Positions 24,716-33,408 of a stretch of 64,000 nt of DNA are shown in pieces. The stretch is from NCBI GenBank assembly GCA_002279065.1, contig NCKB01000003.1, positions 62,001 to 126,000 on the forward strand. The letters are read 5' to 3'. Position 1 is the first letter of the stretch; each line of letters opens with the position of its first letter. The notes beneath the pieces are model-generated. The model was not told where the DNA came from and made no database searches. It saw nothing but the letters and a program-made list of their open reading frames with translations. The translations under genes and the position numbers were made by a program. This DNA is from Lysobacterales bacterium 15-68-25. Lineage in GTDB: Bacteria; Pseudomonadota; Gammaproteobacteria; Xanthomonadales; Rhodanobacteraceae.

Positions 24716-26718
24716 CCCCTCAATCTCGCACCACCTCGTGGGCACGGCTGATGCTGCTCGCCTCGCTGGCACTCACGGCCATCGTGTACTGGCCGGGCCT
24801 GAGCGGTTCCTGGTTGTTCGACGACTATCCGAATATTGTCGACAACCATGGGGTGCAGCCGCAGCACGCCACCCTTGGCACCCTCATCACGGCCGCCCTG
24901 TCCTCCCCCTCCAGTGAGTTCAAACGGCCACTGGCTTCGCTCAGCTTCGCCGCAAACTATCTGGCCACCGGGCTCGATCCGTTCTGGATGAAGGCCACCA
25001 ACCTGCTGATCCACCTGCTCAATGGCCTGGTGATCTTTGCATTGGCGCGCAGACTCATGCGCAGCGCGCGCCAATCGGCAACCAGTCCGTCGCGGACCGA
25101 GTGGATCGCCGCTCTCATCGCCGCTGGTTGGCTGCTTCTGCCGATCAACCTGACCGGCGTGCTGTACGTGGTTCAGCGCATGGAGAGCCTTGCCAACCTC
25201 TTCGTCCTGCTCGGCCTGCTCGGATACGTCGCGGGAAGAGAGCGAATGGTCACCGGAAACGCGCGGGCCGGCTTCACCCAGTGCGTAGCCAGTATCGCGC
25301 TGGCCACGGGCCTGGGCATCACCACCAAGGAAACCGCGGTGATGCTCCCCCTTTACGCGTTTCTCGTGGAGTGGGTTCTCTATCGCTTTCGAGGTAGTGA
25401 CGGGAAGATCAGCCGCCCCTTGGTGATCTTCTACATAGTGGTCCTGGCCACGCCCCTGGCGGCGGGGCTCGGCTGGCTTCTGCCCGGCCTTTTGCGACCC
25501 TCGGCATGGGCCAATCGCGACTTCACCCTTGGGACACGCCTGCTGAGCGAGGCGCGGATCGTCGTCGACTACATCGGCTGGACGCTGCTGCCCACGCCTC
25601 ACGCGCTGTCGTTCTATCACGACGACTTCCGCATCTCGACGGGAGTGCTGTCACCATGGACGACACTGACCTCGATCCTGCTCCTGGCGACCCTGGGGAC
25701 AGGAGTGATTCTCCTCCGCAGGCGCCGTCCGCTGGTCGCCCTCGGCCTGGCGCTCTACCTGGGATGCCACCTGCTTACCGGCACGATCCTTCCGCTGGAA
25801 CTGATCTACGAACACCGGAACTACTTCGCCAGCTTCGGGCTGCTGCTCGCATTGATCCCCCTGCTGGCCGCTCGCGGCACATCGGCCGCAATCGGGCTCC
25901 GACAACAGCCGGTCGACCGGATTCCCGAAACGGAGCAGGCACTCCCCTTCAGGTTGCCGCGTCGAGTGCTGCTCGTCGGCCTGATGATGCTGTGGACCAT
26001 CGAAACGGCGCTCACGGCGTACGCATGGGGCAACCCGTTGCGCCTGGCCGAGGACATGGCCGCAAGGGCCCCCCGGTCACCGAGAGCGCAGTACGAGCTC
26101 GGGCGCACCTACATCATCTATTCGCACTACGATCCTCAATCGCCGTTTACCCGCATGGCCTACGCTCCGCTGGAGCGAGCCATGGCGTTGCCGGAAAGCT
26201 CCATTCTCCCGGAGCAGGCGCTGATCTTCATGAATTCGCGCATGGGTCTGCCGATCAGGGATGCCTGGTGGGACAGCCTGACGGCAAAACTCAAGGCCCA
26301 CACCCCGGGCGTGCAGGATGAGAGTTCCCTTGCCGCGTTGACACAATGCGCGCGGGATGGACGTTGCCAGTTGCCCACCACGCGCATGATGGAGGCCTTT
26401 CTCGCTGCGCTATCGCACCCGAACCCGAGTGCAAGACTGCTGGCGACCTACGCCGACTACGCATGGAATGTGCTGGGAGATAGGCCCCTAGGGCTGCGCA
26501 TGGCCGAAGCTGCAGCCGAAGCAGCGCCGAACGAACCCGCTTACCGGATCAGCGAGACGCGCATGCTGATCGCCGAAGGTCAAGGTGCTGCTGCAAAGTC
26601 TTCCCTCGACAAGCTCAGTGCCATGAATATCGGTGGCACCCTCGACAAGGATCTGTCGACGTTGAGGACATCCATAGCCCGAATTGCACCGGCTCATTCC
26701 GCCCGCACGGCAAACTGA
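24712..26718 (+). CDS. TMTC-like multi-span protein with TPR-like tail (paralogue 3), candidate glycosyltransferase
   Basis: 668 residues, paralogous to the gene before it and coupled to it by a 4-base ATGA overlap. The acidic pair is FDDY (36-39), followed by KRPLASLSFAANYL and KATNLLIHLLNGLVIFALARR. A block LTGVLYVVQRMESLANLFVLLGL and then TTKETAVMLPLYAFLVEW match the TMTC-type order. The C-terminal part (from about 440) is helical, with a less regular TPR-like pattern. Two adjacent paralogues may act on different sugars or different pilin copies. Assignment rests on motif order only. Confidence 0.72.
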   Translation: MTPQSRTTSWARLMLLASLALTAIVYWPGLSGSWLFDDYPNIVDNHGVQPQHATLGTLITAALSSPSSEFKRPLASLSFAANYLATGLDPFWMKATNLLIHLLNGLVIFALARRLMRSARQSATSPSRTEWIAALIAAGWLLLPINLTGVLYVVQRMESLANLFVLLGLLGYVAGRERMVTGNARAGFTQCVASIALATGLGITTKETAVMLPLYAFLVEWVLYRFRGSDGKISRPLVIFYIVVLATPLAAGLGWLLPGLLRPSAWANRDFTLGTRLLSEARIVVDYIGWTLLPTPHALSFYHDDFRISTGVLSPWTTLTSILLLATLGTGVILLRRRRPLVALGLALYLGCHLLTGTILPLELIYEHRNYFASFGLLLALIPLLAARGTSAAIGLRQQPVDRIPETEQALPFRLPRRVLLVGLMMLWTIETALTAYAWGNPLRLAEDMAARAPRSPRAQYELGRTYIIYSHYDPQSPFTRMAYAPLERAMALPESSILPEQALIFMNSRMGLPIRDAWWDSLTAKLKAHTPGVQDESSLAALTQCARDGRCQLPTTRMMEAFLAALSHPNPSARLLATYADYAWNVLGDRPLGLRMAEAAAEAAPNEPAYRISETRMLIAEGQGAAAKSSLDKLSAMNIGGTLDKDLSTLRTSIARIAPAHSARTAN

Positions 26719-26748
26719 CGCGAGTCCAGGCACCACCTTTCCGTCCCC

Positions 26749-28488
26749 ATGATTGAAGCGCTGAAGAAAATCTGGTCTGTCTTCACCCCGGCAGAGCGAC
26801 GCAAGGGCCGCTGGATGCTCGTACTTGTCGTGCTGATGGCCCTGGCGGAAACCGCAAGCGTACTCTCCATCATGCCGTTCCTGTCCGTACTTGGAAGACC
26901 TTCGGTCATCCAGGACTCGCCAACGCTTTCCAGGATCTACCAGTCGCTGGGGATGGTGGATACGCGCCAGCTCATTTTTGCACTGGGCCTCGCCTCTATC
27001 GTTCTTGTCGTGTCTTCATCGCTCTTCAAGACCGTTACGCTGCATGTCCTGAACCGGTTCGTGCACCTGGAGCGGCACTCCATCAGCACACGCCTCCTGT
27101 CCCGTTACCTCCAGCAGCCCTACGAGTTCTTCCTCGTCAACAACCCGTCGATCCTTGCGAGGAATGTGCTGTCCGAAGTCGACCAGCTCCTGTACGAGCT
27201 GATCCAGCCGGTATCACAGCTCATTGCCCAGGGCTCCGTGCTGCTGGCCATGACCGTACTGATCTTCTGCTACGACGCCACGACGGCGCTATGCATCACC
27301 GCAGCACTGGCCATCCTGTACGGAACCATCTACAGCCTCGTCCGCAAGAGGCTCGCCCGGATCGGTGCAGAACGCCAACGCGCTGACGGACAGCGCTACC
27401 AGGCATGCAACGAGGCCCTCGGCGGCATCAAGGACGTGAAGGTGACACATGCCACCAATGCGTATATCGGACACTTCGAGCGCGCGTCACGACTGTTCTC
27501 ACGCCACTTCGCAACCAACGAGACCCTGGCACAATCTCCGCTCTACCTCGTTGAAGCTACCGGCTATACGGGCCTCATCATCATCGCCCTGGTGCTGCTC
27601 AACCGGACCAACGACGTAGCCCACGTCCTGCCTGCACTGGGGCTCTACGGATTCGCAGCCTATCGAATGCTGCCATCGGCCCAGATCATGTATCGCGGCT
27701 TCGCCAAGCTCCGGTTTACCTCCTCAACGCTCGACGCGATCGCGCAGGACCTTCAGCTGCCGCCCGAGGCGCCTGCAGCGGCCACCTCCACTCTGCCGCT
27801 GCGGCACGAGATCAGACTGAGCGGGATCAGCTACGCCTACCCCTCCACGCCTGACAAGCGGATCCTTGATGGCCTTGACCTGGTGATTCCGGCCAACAGC
27901 AGCGTCGGCATCGTTGGCAAAAGTGGCGCGGGCAAGAGCACACTGATGGACATCCTTCTGGGCCTTCTTCGCCCCCTGGAAGGCACCATGACCGTGGATG
28001 GCACTCCGATCTCCGAGGCCAACGTCGCCCGTTGGCAGCACACGATCGGCTATGTGCCGCAACACATCTATCTATCGGACGCCAGCGTCGCCGAGAACAT
28101 TGCCTTCGGCCTGCCGAGGGAGGCTATCGACATGGCCGCCGTCGAACGGGCCGCACGGGCCGCACAGATCCATGACTTCGTAGTCCATGAGCTGCCTCAA
28201 GGATATGAGACGCAGGTCGGCGACCGCGGCATCCGCCTCTCCGGCGGACAACGCCAGCGAGTCGGCATTGCGCGGGCGCTCTACCGTGACCCGCCGGTCC
28301 TGCTCATGGATGAGGCGACCAGTGCGCTGGATACCGAAACAGAAGAAGCCTTGATCGACTCCATTCGCGCGCTCTGCGAAAGAAAGACAATCATAGTCAT
28401 CGCACACCGAGAGGCTTCACTCCATTTTTGTCGACAAGTCATAGCGATAAATCAAAAACCGCGCTTTTCGTGGAGCCCCCCATGCTGA
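26749..28488 (+). CDS. PglK-like ABC flippase (fused membrane and ATPase domains)
   Basis: 579 residues: six membrane segments within 1-310, then an ATPase domain with Walker A GKSGAGKST (390-398), signature LSGGQRQR, Walker B VLLMDEATSALD and the H-loop IAHRE. The segment AAYRMLPSAQ before the linker is typical of PglK/WlaB-type exporters, which flip lipid-linked oligosaccharides across the inner membrane. This fits its place beside candidate pilin glycosyltransferases. The last 15 or so residues (INQKPRFSWSPPC) do not look like the usual end (DxGRIVExG) and coincide with the start of low-GC DNA. The C-terminus was probably replaced at a recombination junction. Confidence 0.85.
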   Translation: MIEALKKIWSVFTPAERRKGRWMLVLVVLMALAETASVLSIMPFLSVLGRPSVIQDSPTLSRIYQSLGMVDTRQLIFALGLASIVLVVSSSLFKTVTLHVLNRFVHLERHSISTRLLSRYLQQPYEFFLVNNPSILARNVLSEVDQLLYELIQPVSQLIAQGSVLLAMTVLIFCYDATTALCITAALAILYGTIYSLVRKRLARIGAERQRADGQRYQACNEALGGIKDVKVTHATNAYIGHFERASRLFSRHFATNETLAQSPLYLVEATGYTGLIIIALVLLNRTNDVAHVLPALGLYGFAAYRMLPSAQIMYRGFAKLRFTSSTLDAIAQDLQLPPEAPAAATSTLPLRHEIRLSGISYAYPSTPDKRILDGLDLVIPANSSVGIVGKSGAGKSTLMDILLGLLRPLEGTMTVDGTPISEANVARWQHTIGYVPQHIYLSDASVAENIAFGLPREAIDMAAVERAARAAQIHDFVVHELPQGYETQVGDRGIRLSGGQRQRVGIARALYRDPPVLLMDEATSALDTETEEALIDSIRALCERKTIIVIAHREASLHFCRQVIAINQKPRFSWSPPC

Positions 28489-29174
28489 GACAAAAAATAG
28501 CAGATATCACTTCCCGACTGCTTCGCGCCGCGGTTATCCGAGTGGCCACAGATATCGAGCTGGCCACTGCGATCCAAGCAGTCTCGACGTCCGCCAATTT
28601 GGTTGACTTACTCATGAAAGACGCCAAAGCCTATCCATCCCGCTTGGACGTCATGCGTGCAGCCTTCGACTCCGCACCGGAATCGGGATTCATATGCGAA
28701 CTAGGCGTCTATCGCGGGCAATCCTTGAACGAGATAGCTCGCCATTACGCACCGGAAAACGTTCATGGTTTCGATACGTTTACTGGGCTACCGGAATTTT
28801 GGCGAGACGGATTTCCAGAAGGCGTATTCGACGTCTCCACTGAAACGCTAGAATTTGAAGACAACTGCATCCTGCATAAAGGACTTTTCGATGACACGCT
28901 GCCGAAATTTCTGACTCAGGTTGAGGGCTATGCCAGATTTATACATATCGATTGCGACCTGTATTCAAGCAGCATCTCCGCGCTCCGAATTCTGGCGCCT
29001 CGCATAAAGAACGGAACCATTATCGTTTTCGATGAGTATTTCAACTATCCGGGCTGGCAAGAACACGAGCACAAGGCTTTCCGTGAGTTCCTGGCATTGT
29101 CCGGGCTTGATTGTAAATACATCGCTTATAACAAAGTTGGCCAGCAAGTCGCCATTGTCATTGTGGATAGATGA
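28482..29174 (+). CDS. Class I SAM-dependent methyltransferase (TylF/macrocin O-methyltransferase-like)
   Basis: 230 residues. The SAM site motif I is FICELGVYRGQSL (70-82), followed by the acidic strand HGFDTFTGLPE (95-105). The later block ARFIHIDCDLYSSSISAL matches the metal-binding IDxDxYxxT-type motif of the TylF family, and IIVFDEYFNYPGW the following one. Such enzymes O-methylate sugar hydroxyls in surface glycans and macrolides. The ATG at 28482 has GGAG 6 bases upstream and overlaps the flippase gene by 7 bases; a TTG at 28428 would overlap much more. It overlaps the next gene by ATGA. Confidence 0.82.
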   Translation: MLRQKIADITSRLLRAAVIRVATDIELATAIQAVSTSANLVDLLMKDAKAYPSRLDVMRAAFDSAPESGFICELGVYRGQSLNEIARHYAPENVHGFDTFTGLPEFWRDGFPEGVFDVSTETLEFEDNCILHKGLFDDTLPKFLTQVEGYARFIHIDCDLYSSSISALRILAPRIKNGTIIVFDEYFNYPGWQEHEHKAFREFLALSGLDCKYIAYNKVGQQVAIVIVDR

Positions 29175-30208
29175 ATAATTTCTTTATGGAAATGATCAGG
29201 AAGACCATCCAATCCATACAAAAGCGAGGATTTTTCGGCGTATTGCGCGCAGCAATCGCAGACTTCTTCGAAGTTACAAGCCGACACCTCGCCCACATTC
29301 GGGACTATGGTAGCAAGTACACATTCATCGACCGAAGATTAAACAAGCCAACACTTGTCGTAATCCTTGCTGGATACAAATCGTATCTTTGGTCAGCAAC
29401 GCTTGCCCGCCTAGAGAAGCACGCCCCCCCCGACGCTGATCTCTGCATCGCGTCAGCAGGAACATACTCCAAAGAACTGGCTGATTTTTGCGCGCGCGCA
29501 GGATGGTCATATCTATCCGTTAAGCGCAACGCTCCAGGCGTTGCACTCAACAGGGCCATAGCCCTTCATCCATCTGCCGACTTCATATACAAGATCGATG
29601 AGGACATATTTGTTGGCCAAAAGTTTTTCCAGCTGTTACACGCAGGATATGAGCACGCGTGGCGAGATTCATTTCTTGAACCCGGCTTTTGCGCACCGGT
29701 ATTGAATGTCAACGGAATAAGCTACCGCGCATTTCTGCGCGAGCTAGGACACGAGTCCGAATACCAAAGAGAGTTCGGCGAGCTGATCATCCGATGCAGC
29801 GAACTGCCTGTTCACAACGACCCCAAGGCAAGTTGGTGGCTTTGGCAGAGAACGCTACCTTTCGACGAAAAATCTGAGCGTTTTTCCAATCTCCTGGGGC
29901 GGTACTCCATATGCAGCACCCGCTTCAGCATCGGGGCGATCCTTTTTCGCCGGTCCTTCATAGAAAAGGTCGGGGGATTCAAGTCGTCGTGGCACTCCGG
30001 CGTCCTTGGAGTAGATGAGGACATGCTGTGCAGAGACTGCATCTCTAAATCGAGACCGATGTATATCATCGAATCCGCATTGGCCGGACACTTTTCGTTT
30101 TATCCGCAAGAAATTTTCATGCGGGAAAGATTGGCGGACATGGCTCGCCTTGACCCGGCAACGTTCCCCCCAGAGCACTTCTGCACTTCCACAAACCGAC
30201 CGACCTAA
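29171..30208 (+). CDS. Glycosyltransferase-like protein with a DED motif
   Basis: 345 residues. The central part has the pattern of a GT-A fold: LVVILAGYKSYLWSATLARL, a nucleotide-binding region, LNRAIALHPSADFIYKIDEDIFVGQ with the metal motif DED (143-145), and a later FRRSFIEKVGGFKSSWHSGVLGVDEDMLCRDC block. I do not recognise the exact family; the closest pattern is GT2-like enzymes of capsule and O-antigen loci. The N-terminal 50 residues are amphipathic and could attach it to the membrane. AT-rich codon use matches the genes on either side. Confidence 0.65.
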   Translation: MNNFFMEMIRKTIQSIQKRGFFGVLRAAIADFFEVTSRHLAHIRDYGSKYTFIDRRLNKPTLVVILAGYKSYLWSATLARLEKHAPPDADLCIASAGTYSKELADFCARAGWSYLSVKRNAPGVALNRAIALHPSADFIYKIDEDIFVGQKFFQLLHAGYEHAWRDSFLEPGFCAPVLNVNGISYRAFLRELGHESEYQREFGELIIRCSELPVHNDPKASWWLWQRTLPFDEKSERFSNLLGRYSICSTRFSIGAILFRRSFIEKVGGFKSSWHSGVLGVDEDMLCRDCISKSRPMYIIESALAGHFSFYPQEIFMRERLADMARLDPATFPPEHFCTSTNRPT

Positions 30209-30224
30209 CGGTAGGGAGCCTTGT

Positions 30225-31148
30225 TTGGACGAGAGATCGATCACGGCGATTGTAGTTACCTATAATCGATGCGCGCTTCTCATGCGCTGCCTGTCTGCCC
30301 TTGCCAACCAGACACGTAAACCAGCACGCATACTCGTGGTCGATAATGCATCAACCGACGGGACACTTGAATTGCTGGAGTCTGCGGGGTGGCTAGCTCG
30401 CGAGGACGTCCGCCTCTTGCGGCTTGCGCACAATACTGGCGGCGCCGGCGGCTTCTCAGCGGGCCTTAATCATGCGATTCACCACGGTGCCGAGTGGGCC
30501 TGGATGATGGACGATGATGCGGAACCTCATAACAACGCACTTGAAGAACTGATACGAGTCATCGAACGTCCTTCTGATGTCTATGGTTCTTTAGCCGTCA
30601 ACGAAAACGAGACCTCATGGCCAATGACACTGGAAGGGGCTCCTGCGCATACGACCTGCCTCTCCGCCGATATTCCCACCAAGGCCGAGGTGCGCATGCT
30701 CCCGTTCCTTGGATTCCTTATTCATAAAGACTTGGTTGCTAAAATTGGACTGCCTGACGCCGCATTTTTCATTGCAGCGGACGACGTGGAGTATTGCGTT
30801 CGGGCCCAAAGGGCCGGCGCGAAGATATTTGTCGCTGGAAAGAGCCACATCGAGCATCCAAAGTCGCGACCCTACCAAGTCAAGATACCTGGATACACAC
30901 TCACGTCTCTGGAGTTACCTCCTTGGAAGAGGTATTACGACACCAGGAACAGGTTACTGGTGGCTCGCGAGCATTACGGCTTGAAACTATTTACCCATAC
31001 GATCCCCGGGTCGTTTGTCCGGATGATTGCAACCTTGGTTAGAGAGCCCGGAAAGCTCGCCCAGCTCGGGGCCTTCTTTGCTGGTTTCATTGATGGCGTG
31101 CTTGGCCGCAAGGGGTGTCGTCACAAATCTTGGGGGATCAAGCAGTGA
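30225..31148 (+). CDS. GlfT-like GT2 glycosyltransferase (candidate galactofuranosyltransferase)
   Basis: 307 residues from a TTG at 30225. Upstream of that codon the ribosome binding site AGGGAG is well placed, and the in-frame extension back to 30015 overlaps the previous gene. The GT-A core shows ITAIVVTYNR (6-15), VVDNASTDGT (38-47), NTGGAGGFSAG (70-80) and the metal motif DDD (96-98). The NxGGAGGF block is typical of GT2 enzymes that transfer galactofuranose or rhamnose (GlfT1/WbbL-like). The next gene makes UDP-galactofuranose, which supports a Galf role. The stop overlaps glf as GTGA. Confidence 0.82.
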   Translation: MDERSITAIVVTYNRCALLMRCLSALANQTRKPARILVVDNASTDGTLELLESAGWLAREDVRLLRLAHNTGGAGGFSAGLNHAIHHGAEWAWMMDDDAEPHNNALEELIRVIERPSDVYGSLAVNENETSWPMTLEGAPAHTTCLSADIPTKAEVRMLPFLGFLIHKDLVAKIGLPDAAFFIAADDVEYCVRAQRAGAKIFVAGKSHIEHPKSRPYQVKIPGYTLTSLELPPWKRYYDTRNRLLVAREHYGLKLFTHTIPGSFVRMIATLVREPGKLAQLGAFFAGFIDGVLGRKGCRHKSWGIKQ

Positions 31149-32245
31149 AGAACGACATTTTGATCGTCGGCGCAGGGTTCGCCGGAAGCGTCACGGCTCG
31201 CGAGTTGGCCGAAGCCGGCTTGACCGTACAGGTGATCGACAAACGCCCTCATATCGCCGGCAATGCCTATGACGAACCGGATGCCCACGGCATTCTGGTG
31301 CACCGCTATGGCCCGCACATCTTTCATACGAACGGCGAGCGCATCTTCCAATACTTGTCGCGCTTCACCGAATGGCGACCATACGAACATCGCGTGCGGG
31401 GTGTGGTCGGCGGACGGATGTACCCGTTCCCCATCAATCGGGACGCTTTGAACCAACTGTACGGCCTCGACCTTGACGAGGCTGGAGCCGCGGCGTTTTT
31501 CGAACAGGTCCGCGAGCCGCGCGAACCTGTGCTGACAAGCGAAGACGTGGTGCTCAACTCGGTGGGTCGGGACCTGTATGAGAAATTCTTCCTCAACTAC
31601 ACGCGCAAGCAATGGGGGCTGGAGCCCTCGGAGCTGAAAGCGGGCGTCGCGGCCCGCATCCCGGTTCGCACCAATACCGACGACCGTTATTTCACCGACA
31701 CCTTCCAGGCGATGCCACTGCACGGCTACACGAAGATGTTCGAAGCGATGCTCGACCATCCCAACATCACGGTGCAGCTCGGTGTGGATTTCGAGGACGT
31801 GCGGGAACGGGAGACCTTCCGCCACGTGGTCTACACCGGACCGATCGATGCCTATTTCCGCTACGTCCACGGGCCACTTCCGTATCGCTCACTGCGCTTC
31901 GAGCATGAGCATCTGGCTGATATCGACCAGTACCAGGAGACCGGGACAGTCAACTACCCGAACGAGCATGCGTATACGCGCATTACCGAATTCAAGCACC
32001 TGACGGGACAGACACACCGGGGCACATCGATCGTTCGCGAGTATCCGCAAGCCGAGGGGGATCCCTACTACCCGGTTCCCCGCGCAGAGAACGAGGCCCT
32101 GTTCAAGCGCTATGAGGCATTGGCCAAGGCAGAGCCCAACGTCACCTTCGTAGGTCGGTTGGCCCAGTACCGCTACTACAATATGGATCAGGTCGTGGGG
32201 GCGGCGCTTGCCGCATCTCGCCAGTTGATCGAAAGCCTGCGCTAA
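31145..32245 (+). CDS. glf: Glf, UDP-galactopyranose mutase
   Basis: FAD enzyme that converts UDP-galactopyranose to UDP-galactofuranose, the donor for Galf in O-antigens and capsules. The 366-residue protein has the dinucleotide fold GAGFAG (9-14) and the flexible-loop histidine region RYGPHIFHTN (54-63). The conserved blocks YTRKQWG, RTNTDDRYFTDTFQAMP and YTGPIDAYF (mobile-loop and active-site Arg/Tyr) are also present. It starts with GTG at 31145, with GGGGGA 7 bases upstream, and is coupled to the GlfT-like gene. Its GC content is higher than that of the three genes before it. Confidence 0.96.
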   Translation: MKNDILIVGAGFAGSVTARELAEAGLTVQVIDKRPHIAGNAYDEPDAHGILVHRYGPHIFHTNGERIFQYLSRFTEWRPYEHRVRGVVGGRMYPFPINRDALNQLYGLDLDEAGAAAFFEQVREPREPVLTSEDVVLNSVGRDLYEKFFLNYTRKQWGLEPSELKAGVAARIPVRTNTDDRYFTDTFQAMPLHGYTKMFEAMLDHPNITVQLGVDFEDVRERETFRHVVYTGPIDAYFRYVHGPLPYRSLRFEHEHLADIDQYQETGTVNYPNEHAYTRITEFKHLTGQTHRGTSIVREYPQAEGDPYYPVPRAENEALFKRYEALAKAEPNVTFVGRLAQYRYYNMDQVVGAALAASRQLIESLR

Positions 32246-32274
32246 GCCCGCCACCGACGGAACTCGACAGCCGA

Positions 32275-33408
32275 ATGCGAATCGCCTTTCTCTGCAAGCG
32301 TCGCTACATGGGCAAGGACGTCATCGACGACCGGTATGCCAGGCTCTACGAGATCCCTTTCCAACTCGCCCGGCTCGGACACGAGGTGCACGGGTTCTGC
32401 CTTGGCTATCAGTCACAGGCGGAGGGACTCGTGGAGCACGAAGCGGCACCGGGGAGCCTTGCCTGGCATTCCAGGTCTCTGAATCGCAGTGTCTTGCCGC
32501 GACTGCTTGGCTATCCCGGGTGGCTGTCCGCGCAATTGCGGCAGGTTCGACCCGACCTACTCATCGGCGCATCCGACATTCCGCACGTCGCACTCACCGG
32601 GTGGCTGGCCAACCGCCTGGGTCTGCCATATGCCATCGACCTGTATGACAACTTCGAAGGCTTCGGCCAGGCACGCCTGCCGGGATTCAAGACCGCCCTG
32701 CGGCGTGCCACGCGCCATGCCGGACTGGTCACCACGACCAGCGACGCGCTGCATGACCTTGTCCGCGACGGTTACGCCGCCAAAGGCAATGTGGTGTCCA
32801 TGCCAAGCACGGTGGACCTGTCCATCTTCACCCGCGGCGATCGCGGCGCAGCCCGCAAGGCCCTGGGCCTCCCGGCCGAGGCTCTGCTCGTCGGCACCGC
32901 AGGCGGACTTCACGAGGACAAGGGCGTCGGGACACTGTACGACGCCTGGCTGCGGATCGAGGCTGCGCTCCCGAACGTTCACCTGGTACTGGCCGGACCG
33001 ATCGACCCGTCCCTGCCGCCGCCATCAGGACCCCGCGTTCACTATCTGGGAATGCTTTCTCACACCCGTGCGGCGACGCTCTTCCAATCATTGGACGTGG
33101 GCGTGATCTATCTTCGCGACACGACGTTCGGTCGCTACTGCTTTCCGCAGAAAGCCTATGAAATGCTGTCCTGCGGCCTGGCGGTCGTGGCCGCTGACGT
33201 TGGCGCCATGCCATCACTTCTCGCCGACGTACCGCAGGCGCGCTATCGCCCCGACGACCCGTCCGACCTCGCGCGTGCGGTGCAAGCCCAGCTCGAGGCA
33301 CCCAAGCACCCGAATATCGCCATCGAGAGCTGGGAGACCATCATCGCCAGGCTCGAACCTGACCTCATGAAACTGACCCAGCCGCGGTCAACGGCTTGCG
33401 CGCAGTAG
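32275..33408 (+). CDS. GT4-family glycosyltransferase
   Basis: 377 residues with two Rossmann-like halves (GT-B fold). N-terminal MRIAFLCKRR and DLLIGASDIPHVALTGWLANRLGLPYAIDLYDN belong to the acceptor half. The donor half has GTAGGLHEDKGVGTLYDAW, VHLVLAGP and the E-x7-E-type region FPQKAYEMLSCGLAVVAADVG. The acceptor and sugar cannot be told. It is the last plus-strand gene of the glycan cluster, and its 3' end overlaps the convergent methyltransferase gene by 44 bases. Confidence 0.85.
   Translation: MRIAFLCKRRYMGKDVIDDRYARLYEIPFQLARLGHEVHGFCLGYQSQAEGLVEHEAAPGSLAWHSRSLNRSVLPRLLGYPGWLSAQLRQVRPDLLIGASDIPHVALTGWLANRLGLPYAIDLYDNFEGFGQARLPGFKTALRRATRHAGLVTTTSDALHDLVRDGYAAKGNVVSMPSTVDLSIFTRGDRGAARKALGLPAEALLVGTAGGLHEDKGVGTLYDAWLRIEAALPNVHLVLAGPIDPSLPPPSGPRVHYLGMLSHTRAATLFQSLDVGVIYLRDTTFGRYCFPQKAYEMLSCGLAVVAADVGAMPSLLADVPQARYRPDDPSDLARAVQAQLEAPKHPNIAIESWETIIARLEPDLMKLTQPRSTACAQ

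Larger units (their letters stand above)
28410..31130. other. Low-GC segment within the glycan cluster
   Basis: Base composition drops abruptly near 28410 and returns to the genomic level at about 31130, in front of glf. For example, only 20 of the 60 bases in 29161-29220 are G or C, while flanking genes are clearly GC-rich. The segment covers the methyltransferase, the DED glycosyltransferase and the GlfT-like glycosyltransferase. AT-rich codons (ATA, TTA, AAA, AAT) that neighbours avoid are common in it. This points to horizontal transfer of these three genes as a block. Confidence 0.75.
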
